Origin: Ceratobasidium sp. AG-K
Lineage: Eukaryota > Basidiomycota > Agaricomycetes > Cantharellales > Ceratobasidiaceae
Length of the DNA stretch: 64,000 nucleotides
Assembly: GCA_037039685.1 (NCBI GenBank)
Contig: JAWNGF010000004.1
Span: forward strand, 1,612,001-1,676,000
Direction of reading: 5' to 3'
Shown here in pieces: positions 1 through 11,238 of the stretch. Below the pieces are notes generated by a model. That model searched no databases. It saw only the letters and a list, made by a program, of their open reading frames with translations, and was not told the DNA's origin. A program made the position numbers and the translations under genes. Within the stretch, counting starts at the first letter, position 1. The number at the start of each line of letters is the position of its first letter.

Positions 1-368
1 CCAAACTCTTGAGTGTGCGGTGCCCGGTCGAGATTTTTGTTATTGGTCAAATGGAAAATTTCCGTGTTTTCGCTGCCGCTCTCGTCTGTCTATGCTGAAT
101 TATTCGAGTGTGTTTGAATGGCAAGAGCATATATGGTAGTTTGTTCTACAACATCTACACATAGGCTAAGAGACTAGCTATGTTGCTCACATGGCAATTG
201 GCAAAGAAGTCAAAGTTTTTGGACGTTTATTCGACGCGAGCAAAAAATAAAAAATAGAAAGCGCTTTTCAGCTCCAAGTATCCTTTAGCAGAGCATTGGA
301 GCTCAAACAGGAAGATACATAATAGTAGAATAAAATCTGCGTTGACGCACTATACCGAACATTGGCAA
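1..368. other. Intergenic, no gene seen
   Basis: AT-rich sequence upstream of the tRNA-Gly gene. I see no ORF with coding character, no splice-signal chain and no repeat here. Confidence 0.5.
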
Positions 369-468
369 GCGTGAATGGGGTAGTGGTAACCTTAATCGTT
401 GCCATTTGATCGCCGAATACAGGCGATTCCACGTTCGATTAGCCAGGGGTTCGATTCCCCTTTCACGC
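369..468 (+). tRNA. tRNA-Gly(GCC) with a 30-nt intron
   Basis: The cloverleaf can be drawn by eye. The 7-bp acceptor stem is GCGTGAA (369-375) with TTCACGC (462-468), followed by discriminator A469. The D arm contains GTAGTGGTAA. The anticodon stem is AATCG (394-398) with CGATT (436-440). The T arm is AGGGG-TTCGATT-CCCCT (445-461). The loop starts TTGCCA, giving anticodon GCC at 401-403, and the context CGTTGCCAT matches that of fungal tRNA-Gly(GCC). An intron of about 30 nt (405-434) sits after position 37, the usual site for nuclear tRNA introns removed by the tRNA splicing endonuclease. A short T run follows at 471-476 and could serve as the Pol III terminator. Confidence 0.87.
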
Positions 469-469
469 A

Positions 470-990
470 GTCTTTTACCTCTTTTATGACGCTTTTGTTT
501 TATCTCAAACGGTCCATTTTTCCTCGAGAGCCGGAAGAGACGAGTTTCGGGCTAGTTTTCACGAATTTCTCGCTTATTTTGGAGATTTTCAACTGAAATC
601 AAGCGGGGAAAGAGTTCACATGGTCCGACGCGACTTTTCTCTCTCACTAGCTGTTGAAGTTGGTGGTAATGTATTTCGGTTGGCGAATTTGGGCACTGTA
701 TGCGCAAATTGACGAGAACGCAAATTGAACTTGCACGTGATTCGCCCTTACAAGAACCAGATTGGGTTTACAGCTCCCACCACCTAATTAACTCGGAGAA
801 TGCTAAGGTTACATTGACTTGTCTCGGACTCGCAATATTTAGTGTGAATTCTATGCGATACTGGGCATTAGCGCTCTAACTGCGACAACTACTCTGGTGC
901 ATCCCTGGCTTGCCACTCTCTGACTTTGGACAACCCAAACTACTCCGGTGCCGGTTCACCTACACGACCGCTCTGAACAGCTAGCCCGTC
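470..990. other. Intergenic/promoter region of the G-patch gene
   Basis: About 520 bp between the tRNA-Gly gene and the next start codon. It must carry the promoter and 5' UTR of the downstream gene. I see no further gene or clear motif. Confidence 0.4.
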
Positions 991-2277
991 ATGTCCGACG
1001 AAGAAGACGACTATCTATCCGAAAAGCTCTTGGCTTCTCTGGAGAAACCCAAGCCTAGCACCGCACTCAGCTATGCGGAACGACGACGTGTCGCCCAACG
1101 CGAATCTGAACGCAAGCGACTCGAAGGGCGAATCAAGTCGCGCCGAGAAATGGAAGAAGAAGCCCGCCGCGAGGGGTTGAGTCGTAGCTTATTTGAGAGG
1201 GAGATGGAAAAGCCCAAGGAGGACGCGGCTGGTGGAAGTACAGGGGGGAGCAAAGCAATGTCGATGATGCTGAAGATGGGATTCAAACCTGGAGAGGCGT
1301 TGGGGAAAAAAGAGGAGCCACCGGCTGAGGAATCGAAGGAAAAGGAAGCGAGTGCAGAGCCAGAGCCGAAAGGGAAAAAGTCGGGGCATTTGACCGAGCC
1401 CTTGCCGCTTGCGGTCTGGGCAGGTATGGGACTCAACGAAACATCCATGCATTTACTGACACGAGGGCAATAGGCAGGAAAGGTCTCGGTCTTGGCAAAC
1501 GAGCCATGTCACCGCCCCTTGGCGGGTCCTCGAAGGCAACCAAGGTGTCTGCGGAAGAAGACGCAGCCGAAAAGAGCAGGAACGAAGGCTATCGAACGCG
1601 CGCACGAGGCGAGTATGAGGAACGGCGGGACGAAGGCCGCCTACGGGCTGTGCTGAGAACATGCGCCAACTTGGACGAGGCCAACGGCATACAAGTAGGT
1701 AATCAAATAAGTAAAGCCGGCCAGTCGCTAATTTCGAGCAGTTTAATGTTCTTCAACTTAATCCATCCGACCCCTCGACCATTCCACCCACACTATATGA
1801 ACTACTCACCAGGCCCGAGGACGAATCGATGGCAAAGCCAGGCTTCCGCGTGCCGATAGGAGAGTCAGATTTCGACGAGGGAGTAGGTCCCGGGTCTGAC
1901 CGAGCGATTGCTGCGCGGTTGAAAGAACAGATGAAGGCCGACAGCCTGCAACCGCTAAAGGGTGCCGTGGAAGAAGACAACCTTGCGATGCGAGATGCGC
2001 TCCGAGCCGATGACGTTTCCAAGAAAGACGTCGATGACCAATTAGCCTTTGACAACGCAACCGTGGAGGCAGCCAAGGAATACTTGCAGAAGAATGTGAG
2101 TACTGTCATTTGTTCTGATGACTATCTAATTTCATTTGCCAGGTACAAGAACGGTTGGGGGAAGTCCTGCAGTACCTGAGGACCAAGCATTTCTACTGTT
2201 TCTGGTGTGGGACAAACTACAATGATGCGCAAGACCTAGAAACAAACTGCCCGGGACTTGAAGAAGATGACCATTGA
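991..2277 (+). CDS. G-patch/DUF4187 protein, GPATCH11 (CCDC75) type
   Basis: Four exons, with introns at 1424-1473, 1695-1741 and 2096-2142, each with GT-AG ends and about 50 nt long. The N terminus is acidic, then strongly charged and helical. A G-patch follows (SMMLKMGFKPGEALGK), continued after the first intron by a second Gly/Lys-rich stretch (GRKGLGLGKRAM). The C terminus is the DUF4187 signature: YLRTKHFYCFWCGTNY, then DLETNCPGLEEDDH and stop, with the paired Cys residues CxxC...C expected of this zinc-like domain. In other eukaryotes GPATCH11 proteins are linked to pre-mRNA processing and G-patch proteins stimulate DEAH helicases; that role here is inferred from the family. The gene looks complete and the first ATG fits the family N terminus. 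Confidence 0.88.
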
Positions 2278-2712
2278 TGTGTTTTTGTATAATTTATGCG
2301 AGATGTGTCGTGATAACGTCACTGTCGGCTAGGTTCCGGGAAATTCGGCAATCCGCCAGTTTTCGAAGCCGGAAGTTCTGGATTTCCGGATCCATGGTTG
2401 TAACAAGGGAAGGATATTAGCGTGTGTGCTTTCGACTACGACGAGCTTGCTCTACGCCGTCAGACTCTTTGACGGAGCTCACAACACTCTCTACCTATTG
2501 CACTGGTTGCCCTGGTCAGAGCCTCTAGTCTGACTCCCATCTCTACGATCGTTTGTAGCCCACCAAGGTTGGAGCTCTCTGCTGTGGAGTCCAACTTTTA
2601 GAACCGGTGAGGCAACAATTACTCTGCAAGAGCCGTGCTAAAGCGTCTCCAGTACTGTATTTTCGCTTTCGTGATCGGCCAACATATACAGTAGTCCCAA
2701 CTATTTTCAACC
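2278..2712. other. Intergenic/promoter of the CSC1-like gene
   Basis: 435 bp between two genes on the same strand. It presumably holds the terminator of the G-patch gene and the promoter of the channel gene. I see no ORF or repeat. Confidence 0.4.
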
Positions 2713-5700
2713 ATGTCTATCAACCAAGAGACTATCGATGGCCTCATCGCTTCGTACGAGGCAAAGCTCTCTTCAGTCGGCCCCAAAGCCGTGCTTTCCA
2801 ACTTGGTGTTGTGGTCGGCAGTCTCGGTAAGTCCTTCGGCCTGTGAGCGCGAAAAATGGCTAAATCAGTGCAGACGGTAACAGTCCTCACCTTCAACATC
2901 CTGCGGCCTAGGAACAGGGTAGGCGTTTGTATATGTGGTCAGAATTGGTGCTTATTCGGTCGCAGGTCATTTACGAGCCCAAGGTCAAGTACCATGTGGG
3001 GGACAAGTCGCCGCCGAAGATCAGCAATGGCTTCTTCTCTTGGGTTTCCCCGCTCATCCACACCAAGGAAGACCAATTACTCGACAAGATAGGATTGGAT
3101 GCCGTGACATTCCTCCGTAAGTGGCCCAATATACAACCTCTCGCTCGACTCTCAACTCTTCTAGGTTTCCTTCGCTTGCTCCGATGGACATTCACTGCGG
3201 TTGCACTTGTTTCCTGTCTTGGGCTGGGTGGCGTTGACTTGTATTACAATCTCAAGCACGTCGGGTCCGGCAAGCGCAATACGCTGAGCATGCTCACCAT
3301 TGAGAACGTTCAAAACAGCAGTCTTCTTGTTCATGTGGCTGGCATCTACGTTATCAGTAAGTTCTATTTCCTGGGAGATGGTACCACGCTCATTTTCCGC
3401 AGCATTTATTGTTCTGGGCTCAATGTGGTGGCACTGGCGAGCAATGGTCACACTCCGGCACGCTTGGTTCCGCTCCGACGAGTATCTCAAGTCATTCTAT
3501 GCAAGGACCTTGATGATCGTCCAAGTTCCCAAGAAGCTACAGACAGATCCAGGCCTGGCGGGCTTGTTCGATGACATGCGCATGCCCTATCCAACTACTG
3601 CGGTGCACATCGGTCGACGAGTTGGACGGTTGCCTGAAATGATCGAGTACCACAACCAGGCCGTACGCGATTTGGAACAAGTCCTGGTCAAGTATCTCAA
3701 AGGCGGTCAGCTGGGCAAGAAGCGACCTACCATCACTATTGGAGGAGTGTTGGGGTTCGGCGGCGAGAAGAAGGATGCCATTGACTTTTACTCGTAAGTT
3801 GGTAGAATGGTATGACGTCCGGGTCTCATTGCTTTGATAGGGCCCGGATTGCTACTATGGAAAAAGCGGTAGAAGAAGCTCGTGCGCAGATTGATACCAA
3901 AAAGGCTGAAAACTATGGTATGTTGGAAGACTTGTCTTGAGGATTCAACTGATTTCAACCCAGGCTTTGCGTCCCTGGCTGCTGTCACGTACGCACACAC
4001 CGTTGCCCAGATGTTGCGGAGCAAGCACCCCAAGGGAACGACCATTACACTCGCCCCGAATCCCAAGGACATTGTAAGTTAATGTTGTCTTGGTGTGTAC
4101 CGTAACTAACTTGTGGTAGATTTGGGAGAATTTGACAAAGGGCGAAGCTGCGCTCGCAAGCTCGCGGCTAACAGGCTGGTTCCTGATTGCTGCCGTGTGC
4201 TTCTTCAACACTATCCCATTGCTCATCATCTCTGCTCTTGCCAATCTTACTTCCATCTCCGAGTATGTCGGCTTCCTGGATTCGTGGGCCACCCAGAGTC
4301 CGTTTACATTCTCCCTCGCCTCTGGTAAGCCAATGCCCTAACCAGACTGGCCAAAATCTGACGGTTGCCCAGGTGTGTTGCCCCCGGCGATCAGCGCGCT
4401 CTTTGGGTTCTTTTTCCCCATTATCATGCGCAAGATTTCCGCCTATCAAGGAGCAACAACCCATTCTCGCTTGGACAGGGCAGTCGTGGCGCGGTACTTT
4501 GCCTTTTTGATCATCTCGCAGTTTTTCATCTTTAGTTTGCTTGGTGTCGCATTCTGTAAGTTTAAAATCCAGTTTTCAACCGTCACTGACAGTGTCCGCA
4601 GCGGCGATTACCCAGGTTATCCTGGTCGTCGGCAAGGAACACAAGGGGATTAAAGAGGTGCTCGAGAAACTTTCGGTATGTACGCTCGAGTCACTTGTTA
4701 CACGGCTAACTGGTGTTCTAGACATCCCCGATCGAATTGGGTCGACGTACATTCAGCAATCGTCCTACTGGCTCACATTCTTCCCGATGCGTGGTTTCCT
4801 GGCCGTCTTTGACTTGGCCCAACTGCTCAGTTTGGTTCTGGTGTTTATCAAGACCCAGTGAGTGCAAAGCTTGGTCGTAGGCGTCGGCTAAGCGTGCTTC
4901 AGCTTGTTCGGACGCACTCCTCGTGACATCAGAGAGTGGACCAAGCCTCCCGAGTTTGACTTTGCCGTTTACTAGTGAGTCGGCTACACGGACTTGTTGC
5001 CATGAAGCTAACATGGTGCAGCTCCAACATCCTGTTCATGGCCGCCGTCGGTTTGATCTATGCTCCCCTCGCTCCTTTGGTATCTCTGGCTGGTAAGTGG
5101 CCTGTCAATGTCCCCGAGTCGCGCTAAACAGTTTGCAGCCGCCGTCGTGTTTTGGCTGTCGAGCTTTGTTTACAAGTACCAGCTCATGTTTGTGTTCGTG
5201 TCCAAGGTCGAGAGTGGCGGGGTAAGTCTCCGTTCTCTTCTCGACGACTCGTACTCATCGGCTTGCAGCGCCTGTGGAACGTGGTCATGAACCGCATGCT
5301 CGCCAACCTCATCTTTATGAACCTCCTCATGACGCTCAGTAAGTACCGCCTGATTACCAAAACTCACGCTAACCGAATCGCAGCCATTGGTCTCCAGCGC
5401 GGTTGGACAACCTACGTCTGGACAGCCTGCCTCCCACCGATCGTCATCACGCTAATCTTCAAGGTCTGGATGCGCGCCACGTTTGACCGGCAGTTCCGCC
5501 ACTTTGTTCCCAGCGAGGACGAGATTGCGGGCAGCAAGGTCCACAAGGACGCCAACACCGGTCGCTTGGAATCTCGCTTCGGACACCCTTGTAAGTCGGC
5601 TCGGCTAGTGGCGACACCGCGCTAACACGACACAGCCCTACACACCGAGCTCTTTACGCCCATGGTCCACAGCAACATGACACGCCTGCTCGAGCAAGTG

Positions 5701-6398
5701 TACCAAGGCCGAATGGCCAAGGAACAAACCCGGATGGAAGAATACGGTGGAAAGAAGATGGCCGTATCCGTCCTGCCCAGTACGTTCCATCACCCCAGCT
5801 TGAGATTGACGCTAACCCCCTTGCAGGTGGTCTCAAATTCGCTTCCGTGGCGGAACACGACCTCGAGATGGACACGACGCTCTACCAACGCGACCGAGGT
5901 GAACTCGACTGGGACGCACGCAGTATCGCATCTACCGCCATGCTCGACGACTCGCACTCGATGTACAAGGCCAAGCCCGCGGCATTCGACCGGTACCTAT
6001 CACACGGCCCGACCCGTTCCAACGGATCCGACATTGAACTCTCGCGGTTGGATTCCAGAGACAACGTACCGCTCCTCGACCGTCCTGCTCAAATGGCACG
6101 GGGGGCGTCGGACATGAGCGTCCCACCCCGACCAGGTTCGAGCCTCGCACGCGAGATGGATCTGGGTATGGGCGGACGAGCGACACCGGGCCAGCCGTAC
6201 CGCCAAGAGTACCCACCGCCGGGGATGTACCGACAAGACTCGCAGACGCCGATGATGTACCGACAGGAATCGCAGACGATGATGTACCACCAGCCCCAAG
6301 CTGGGTCCGAGTTTAGCGTCGCACCGCCGAGTTACCGAGGGCCGAGCAGGCAGGGGAGTGATAATAACATGGCTGGGAGGGGAGTGTATAGAGGATAG
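2713..6398 (+). CDS. CSC1/OSCA (DUF221) stress-gated cation channel
   Basis: A multi-exon gene with at least a dozen short introns (for example 2827-2873, 2919-2965, 3117-3164) that joins into one long membrane protein. It starts MSINQETIDGLIASYE with a first TM segment, then the conserved FNILRPRNRVIYEPKVKY stretch of the N-terminal RSN1_TM module. A cytosolic PHM7-type domain follows (QTDPGLAGLFDDMRMPYP, then EVxx-type helices), then the 7-TM DUF221 core with segments such as LPPAISALFGFFFP and a C-terminal cytosolic tail. The tail is rich in Tyr/Pro/Gln repeats of the form MYRQDSQTPMMYRQESQ. Family members (yeast Csc1, plant OSCA, animal TMEM63) are hyperosmolarity- or stretch-gated Ca2+-permeable channels of plasma or internal membranes. 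Stop is at 6396-6398. Order and spacing look complete; individual splice sites in the middle are approximate. Confidence 0.9.
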
Positions 6399-6709
6399 AC
6401 ATGATCTGAATGAACTTTTTTTTCTTCTACCGTACATAATTTACTGTCCTTTTTTTGTTTGGGAATCGATCGTTTCGTTTGGTCAGGCGAGTGATTTTGA
6501 GAAACAGGACTGATGATTCGTGTGCAGGAGAGAGTGACAAGGTGCGACGCAAGAATGGATACAAATCAACAATAAAGCCGAGGATAAAGGCAAGGTACAG
6601 TGTGAGTACCAGTGAGTTTGTTGGCGATCGACTTCTGTTTGGGGAATACGATCGGACGATTGGTCAGCGTTGGTCAACCAATTTTGTGAACTTGGACTCG
6701 ACAATCATC
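6399..6709. other. Intergenic, T-rich 3' end then FCF1 promoter
   Basis: About 310 bp. Poly-T tracts just after the channel stop codon may belong to the 3' UTR. No gene seen. Confidence 0.4.
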
Positions 6710-7712
6710 ATGGTACGCCCTACGGACTCGAGGGACGCAGACACTGACGGAACGAACAGGGGAAAGCCAAAAAGACTCGCAAGTTTGCGGCGGTGAAGCG
6801 GATGTTGAACCCCAATGACATTCGATTGTGAGTAGTGCGGTGTGCACCAGACCCAGCTAACGTCCCACAGAAAAGAGAACCAAGTCAAACAAAAGCAAAA
6901 GGAGGAAAAGGCCAAGGAAGCGGCCGTCCGACGACTGTGCGTCTACGACATCTCTCGTTGCACCGAGCTAACGAATTGCGTAGTCCACAAACAGCCTCGT
7001 CGCTCTTTTTTGCGCACAATACGGCACTCGCTCCGCCGTACCGGGTGCTGATCGATACCAACTTTATTAATTTCAGTTACAGAACAAGTTGGAGCTAGTG
7101 CAGGGGATGATGGATTGCTTGTATGCTAAATGTGAGTACAATGGCGTGGCGTTTGGGTGATGGGGTTGCGGGATGGGTGATGGCTGGACGTATGGTGGAC
7201 GTATGGTGGATGGACGTGTGGTTGGCGTATGGGTGTGTTGGCCGTATGGCGAATGCACGACAGTTGGACGCATGACTACTGGACGCACGACCGCGGCTAG
7301 CAGAGGCTAATTCCTACGCCACTGGCACCCCATATGTCCATGATGATCAGCTCATTCATCTAACCCCTAGGCATCCCATGCGTCACCGACTGCGTCCTGG
7401 CCGAACTTGAAAAGCTCGGGCCAAAATACCGCATCGCACTGCGCGTCGCACGGGACCCCCGGTTCGAGCGTCTGCCGTGCTCACATTCGGGAACGTACGC
7501 GGACGACTGCCTGGTGCATCGGGTGACGGCCAACAAGTGCTATATCGTGGCGACGTGCGATCGCGAGCTGAGGAGACGGATCCGCAAGGTGAGTGGGTTG
7601 GGCGTGGGTGGGCGGTGCTGATGGTGTGCAGGTGCCCGGTGTACCGTTGATGTATATTGTGCGGAGGCGGTATGCGATTGAGCGGTTGCCTGACCAAGGA
7701 GCACCGAGTTAG
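6710..7712 (+). CDS. FCF1: FCF1/UTP24 PIN-domain endonuclease of 18S rRNA maturation (apparent frameshift)
   Basis: The protein reads MGKAKKTRKFAAVKRMLNPN, then LFFAHNTALAPPYRVLID, LVQGMMDCLYAK, CIPCVTDCVLAELEKLG, RFERLPCSHSGTYADDCLV, CYIVATCDRELRRRIRK and PGVPLMYIVRRRYAIE. This is the FCF1/Utp24 order, including the PIN-domain acidic residues (DTNF, TDCVLAELE, TCDRELRR). Utp24 cleaves pre-rRNA at sites A1/A2 in the SSU processome. The ATG is followed at once by an intron (6713-6759), so exon 1 codes only for Met. Further introns are near 6829, 6947, 7132-7370 (239 nt, unusually long and repetitive) and 7589-7631. Between FINFS and LQNKLE, around 7074-7082, one base is missing: the sequence as given shifts frame and hits a stop at 7096-7098. 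No canonical intron rescues this. Either a sequence error or a real mutation in a normally essential gene. Confidence 0.88.
7180..7310 (+). repeat. Degenerate short tandem repeat inside an FCF1 intron
   Basis: Within the 239-nt intron the motif GGACGTATGGT and close variants (GGACGTGTGGT, GGCGTATGGGT, GGACGCATGAC, GGACGCACGAC) recur many times. It accounts for most of the extra length of this intron compared with the ~50-nt introns elsewhere. Confidence 0.6.
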
Positions 7713-7866
7713 TTGGGGCGAGTTAGCAACCAAGTAATGTAGTAATGGACTAGGATGTAATTGGCGCAATGGACTGAATAATATTCGGAATGCATTGTGC
7801 GCTGTCAGGGTCCAACCCAAGAAGGAGATGTGCTCGAGGTGATGGCTGCAGCTGTCCAGTTCCACA

Positions 7867-9176
7867 ATGCACACTCTCGACCCGAACCACACGATGAAAG
7901 ACGAGTTTGCCTCGCCGCGCACGGTCCTGCCGTCGAGCGTGGCCGATTTTGCGCTGACCCATCCACCGCGGTCCGCCCCGCCCTCACCGTCCTCGCCCGT
8001 GCTCTTCATGGACGATCCGATCTCGACGCTGCGCCGGTTGCGGCGACCCAGTCTGCTCGGACTCGTCAGCAAACCGGCGATTGGCAGTGCGCCCCAGTCG
8101 CCATTGGCTAGCTCGTTTGGACCGCTGTTTGACGACACGCGGCGACGAAGCCGCTCCAAGTCGTCGGCGAGACCGGCACGTCCGCGTGGCAGCCAGTCCA
8201 ACTCGGACTCGAGTACACCGCCGGGGATGCTCATCGACTCGAACTCACGACCCAGTACACCCCCCTCTCGCCGCCCACTCGGCACCCCAGTAAGTACCCA
8301 ACCCATCTGTGAATCTAGCTAATTTCCCCAGTTCAAACTCCCCCGTCTGCTCTCGATCCAATCCGAGATTACCAACCCGGCCGACGCAGAGCTCAAGTCG
8401 GAAGCCTCGTTTCAGCGGTTGCTCGCGTCCAATGCTGATCTGCCTGGTGCACTGCATCCCCGCCGGCGAGACCGGGGCAGGTTCCCCGAGGTGTACTTGG
8501 ACGACGACGAGGCGGTCGAGAGTGAAGACGATGACGACGAGCCCAAGCGTACCCCCGAAGAGTTTGCGATGGACGATGTCTTGGATAGTCCGGCACGGAT
8601 GGACGTGGACATGGTGAGTCCCTCGTTGGACCTATCGCCCATTGCTGACAGACGGTAGGGCTCGTATGGATCCCCGCCCGTGCTCGGCTCGCTGTTCTCC
8701 ATGAAAGGCTGGCGCCAGACTCCACCACCAACCGTCGCACCCGCACGCACCGCAAAGCGCAAACGTACGTCCCCACCTCTCAAATTTATTTACCCCACTC
8801 ACATTTCGCAGTGGAAGACAGATACGAACCCTACCCCCAAAAACGGCGCGCACTCTCTCCCCCCGCACACTCCTCCTCCTCCAACGCCCTATTCAACCTC
8901 TCACTCCCACCTAGCACCACCCCCCGCTCGCCTATTACGACCGCCGCACCCGTGCCCCGTCTCGCGCCCTCGCCCCCGATCAACATTCCCTGTCGGACCC
9001 CGAATGCTCGCACGGGCTGTCACACGCCGACGGGCACGCCGATGATGCTCTATGGCTCGCCGATCATTTCCAGTCCGGTGATGCGCCCGGCGAGGTTGGG
9101 ATTAAGTTCGAGCAAGGGAGAGCGCGAGGTCGACGGTGCGGGGAATGGAGTTCGGCGGTTGGACCTTGGCGGGTGA
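7867..9176 (+). CDS. Uncharacterised Ser/Pro-rich protein
   Basis: Four exons joined by GT-AG introns at 8290-8331, 8614-8658 and 8765-8811, reading straight through to TGA at 9174-9176. I do not recognise the family. The predicted protein is largely disordered: an N-terminal Ser/Pro-rich part with many SP/TP sites (PPRSAPPSPSSP, SRPSTPPSRRPLGTP), a short helical block FKLPRLLSIQSEITNP, an acidic tract EVYLDDDEAVESEDDDDE, then GSYGSPPVLGSLFSMKGW and a basic block KRKLEDRYEPYPQKRRALSP that could be a nuclear localisation signal. The C terminus again repeats Ser/Pro motifs, with GTPMMLYGSPIISSPV. Many proline-directed sites suggest a phosphorylated nuclear or regulatory protein, but that is inference only. 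Confidence 0.75.
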
Positions 9177-11238
9177 CCCCAGCGTCAACTCAAACTAGAC
9201 GACCCGACAACGACCCACGAGTGTAGATGAACACTACTCTTCAAAACGAATGCTTAGATGAAGGATAATGGTTTAGTGTACTTTTATATCCTATTTCGAG
9301 TGTTGTGTATGTCCTGTATTTTATCGGGTTATTTCATTCTAGTGGCGAGTCTGGCGCTTGAGCGCTCGACTGCGCGGGTTGGGGTCGGGATGAATGTAAT
9401 GTACCTTTGTGGGAAATATGACTGCGGGAAATTTACGACCGAGTGGGGTTTTTTTCGTAGATGTTTGCAAGGTGCTTGACGACGGGTACTTTGTTCTAGC
9501 GTCATCTATTGTGTGTGTATGCGGTTTGTAGCGGCCTAGTTTGAATACGATCATCGGTCATCGCCCGTCTAGACCGAGTAGCCCTTGCGTACTCGAGTTC
9601 GCATCTCGTTTCGCGTGGCGTCATCGGGCCTCGTGTGAGACAGATGACCGTTGTGTGTCGTTGTTGGTGGTGGCGTTGTACAGTAGGAAATGTGTGGCGA
9701 CGAGTTGTGACGGCTGCCACTGGAGCACGTCCAACGTACTATGTACTAGTTTGAGTACGTCTCTATCGATCTTGTCTTTCCGGTGTACTGTTGACGTATT
9801 TGTGGTTTAGCTTGCTTCTGTCTGTGACCGTGACGGATTCTGCCTTGGAGGAGCTGGAGTATATCGCATCGGATTTAGTTTCTCGTCTCCGCTGAGGTTC
9901 TCGTAGATGCACCAGAGAAAATGTCAGCTGGTTCTGATATCAAACTACCAACGCTAGTCGGTTGCAAGTTCCCCGTTGGTTAATGCGCATACATTCTGCG
10001 AATGCTGGCCCGTACACTCCGCAAGGTCGATGCTAGTTCCGAGTGCCTACGGCGAGGGAGCTGATGTCACGCAAAGGCGAATTTCTAAAGATCAGTTATT
10101 TAGGAAGCCTCTGCCAAGGACCGGCTAGGGAGTTTTTCGAATTTTGGGTGACAGCAAACGACGCGGATGCAGAGTCTAACAGGAAATCGGATTCATAATC
10201 CATGTAAAACGGTCCAGTGGAAGCCTACGAGTGTTGGTGAGTCCGTTTGGATGGATTTATTTACACAGGCATATGTAACCACAAGCAAGAAAATGAAGCT
10301 GTTATCCTAGTGTTCGTTCGCTCATTACGAAAGCACCGGCCTAACAAATACAAAAGGGAAACGCAGTTTACGAACAAAGGCGCGTTGTTTGAGTTGTATT
10401 CCAAAATTTCTCACGATACTTGTGCCCTAGACGACTGTTTACCTCGTTCTTGGTAGCTTCAGCACTCAAGTACTTTTATTTCTCAAGAATGTCCACCGCC
10501 TCCTCATCGCGTGCCTAGTCCAACATGTACATTCGAACCCACCATCGTGATACACGTACTCGTTTAGTGTAGGCAGACAATGTAGGGCTCAATCTTGCTC
10601 GATACGGAATGAATCGAGTGGTTTGTCTCATTGGGAGACTGGAAATGCCAGGAATCTATGTCTATAGAGTGAGAGTACTTGTTGGACACATCTGTTGAAT
10701 ATATACAGTCTTATACGTAGATATATGCGCATCACGTGATTGTGTCCACATGAACGCACGCTTCGCGGAAGTTTTACCCTCAGTTCTCTACTCTCAAGTA
10801 GCACGAGCTGAGGTATAGTTTAGTTTTTACTTTTCTTTTCTATCGCTTATATTTCCTGTAGATACAAAACTATCTAGGTATATATATGCGAGTTCTCTAC
10901 TCTCAAGTAGCACGAGCTGAGATACAAAACTATCTAGCTGAGCTCGGCACTGCGCTAATCGCAAGAACATCTACGCCTCAAAATCGTTTAGAAGTCAAGG
11001 TTGCTATCCTATCGTAGCGTCCTTCACTTGGAGTGAGTACCGTCTAGGGCGCCAGACTGTGTGGCGTGTAATGTATAGCATTTGTGTGTGGTTGTTGATA
11101 GGGTGGCGTATTTATGTTCGAGCAAGTGGCGAAATAAATCTCTAGCCGACAGCTACCAGAGCACGTCATAGTGGAACTCGTCCAAAGTAGGTCTAAGTTT
11201 GTGTTTCTATATCTTAGCCGTCATCTCCTTTGTATTAG
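9177..11238. other. Intergenic, 2 kb without a supported gene
   Basis: Contains the 3' UTR of the upstream gene and mostly AT-rich unique sequence with only short, unsupported ORFs. Around 10.78-10.94 kb there is a cluster of direct repeats, listed separately. A possible 5' non-coding exon and intron of the next gene lies at about 11170-11238 (donor GTAGGT, acceptor TATTAG). Confidence 0.5.
10782..10937 (+). repeat. Interleaved direct repeats (31 bp and 17 bp)
   Basis: The 31-bp unit beginning AGTTCTCTACTCTCAAGTAG occurs at 10782-10812 and again at 10891-10921. The 17-bp unit GATACAAAACTATCTAG occurs at 10861-10877 and at 10921-10937. In the second copy the two units abut; in the first they are separated by 48 bp of T-rich sequence. 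This looks like a duplication in which one copy was later interrupted, or a nested insertion. Confidence 0.75.

Noticed and set aside
7383..8306. 307-codon open frame on the minus strand
   Set aside because: It is the antisense shadow of the FCF1 3' exons and of the first exon of the following gene, both of which have family or splice support.
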